Origin: Deltaproteobacteria bacterium
GTDB taxonomy: Bacteria; Desulfobacterota; Desulfobacteria; Desulfobacterales; Desulfobacteraceae
Length of the DNA: 14,421 nt
Reading direction: 5' to 3'
Assembly: GCA_019314105.1 (NCBI GenBank)
Contig: JAFCZY010000033.1
Coordinates: 1-14,421 of the forward strand
The notes beneath the pieces were generated by a model. The model saw only the letters and a program-made list of their open reading frames with translations. It made no database searches and was not told the DNA's origin. The position numbers and the translations under genes were made by a program. This document shows, one piece after another, positions 14,311 through 14,421 of the stretch; the stretch's first letter is position 1, and every line of letters starts with the position of its first letter.

Positions 14311-14421
14311 TTATCTCCTTTTATTTTTTCTTTCAAAAAATATTGTTCCCAGGACAGCTATAGAAATAATAATAGCAACAGCAACAGCAAATTCAAACCC
14401 ATTTTTTCCAAACTTTGGATA
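14311..14421 (-). CDS. C-terminal end of an unknown membrane protein (partial)
   Basis: Thirty-six codons enter from the window edge and stop at TAA 14311-14313. They encode a short polar stretch (YPKFGKNGFE), one hydrophobic helix (FAVAVAIIISIAVLGTIFF) and a basic tail (ERKNKRR). A final helix followed by Arg/Lys indicates a C-terminal anchor or last transmembrane segment with the tail in the cytoplasm. The stop is 8 bases from the hemerythrin-like start, suggesting one transcript. The family cannot be identified from this end. Confidence 0.65.
   Translation of the reverse strand, partial: YPKFGKNGFEFAVAVAIIISIAVLGTIFFERKNKRR

Overview
The window looks like chromosome from a sulfate-reducing Desulfobacterota bacterium, probably close to Desulfobacteraceae. 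This rests on a complete qrcABCD operon (quinone reductase complex of sulfate reducers), a ResB/CcsA cytochrome c maturation pair, a tmRNA whose encoded tag reads ADDYNYAVAA, and moderately AT-rich DNA. The genus assignment is inference; no search was run.

Layout. (1) 1-743 (+): a very AT-rich, unrecognised membrane-anchored protein, split into two frames at a run of nine A. It ends just beyond the 3' end of ssrA, a common integration site, so it may be the edge of an island. (2) 817-1198 (-): ssrA (tmRNA) with a recognisable sigma-70-type promoter. It carries a perfect 24-bp tandem duplication between the tag ORF and the tRNA-like 3' end. (3) 1397-2335 (+): a small three-helix membrane protein and an Hsp20 chaperone, closed by a strong terminator. 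(4) 2379-9755 (-): one probable operon, qrcA-qrcB-qrcC-qrcD, then a 47-residue single-helix protein too short for usual gene calling, then recD2, whose start codon lies inside the small gene. (5) 9963-14421 (-): the 3' end of an unknown membrane protein gene, a hemerythrin-like protein that has lost two iron ligands, recD, a damaged resB and ccsA, all tightly packed.

How it works together. QrcA (multihaem cytochrome c), QrcB (Tat-exported molybdopterin-family subunit), QrcC (16-Cys Fe-S protein) and QrcD (NrfD-type membrane subunit) move electrons from periplasmic cytochrome c3 to menaquinone. ResB and CcsA belong to the system II machinery that attaches haem to such cytochromes, so maturation and respiratory genes sit side by side. 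Two different RecD-family helicases bracket this redox module on the same strand.

What stands out: resB has its first helix in one frame and the rest in another, with the expected linker missing, and also carries a perfect 48-bp duplication. With the ssrA duplication and the A9 frame break, this makes four slippage-type lesions in 14 kb, reflecting either real mutations or sequence error. The other strong points are the half-stripped hemerythrin iron site and the uncatalogued small protein coupled to qrcD and recD2.
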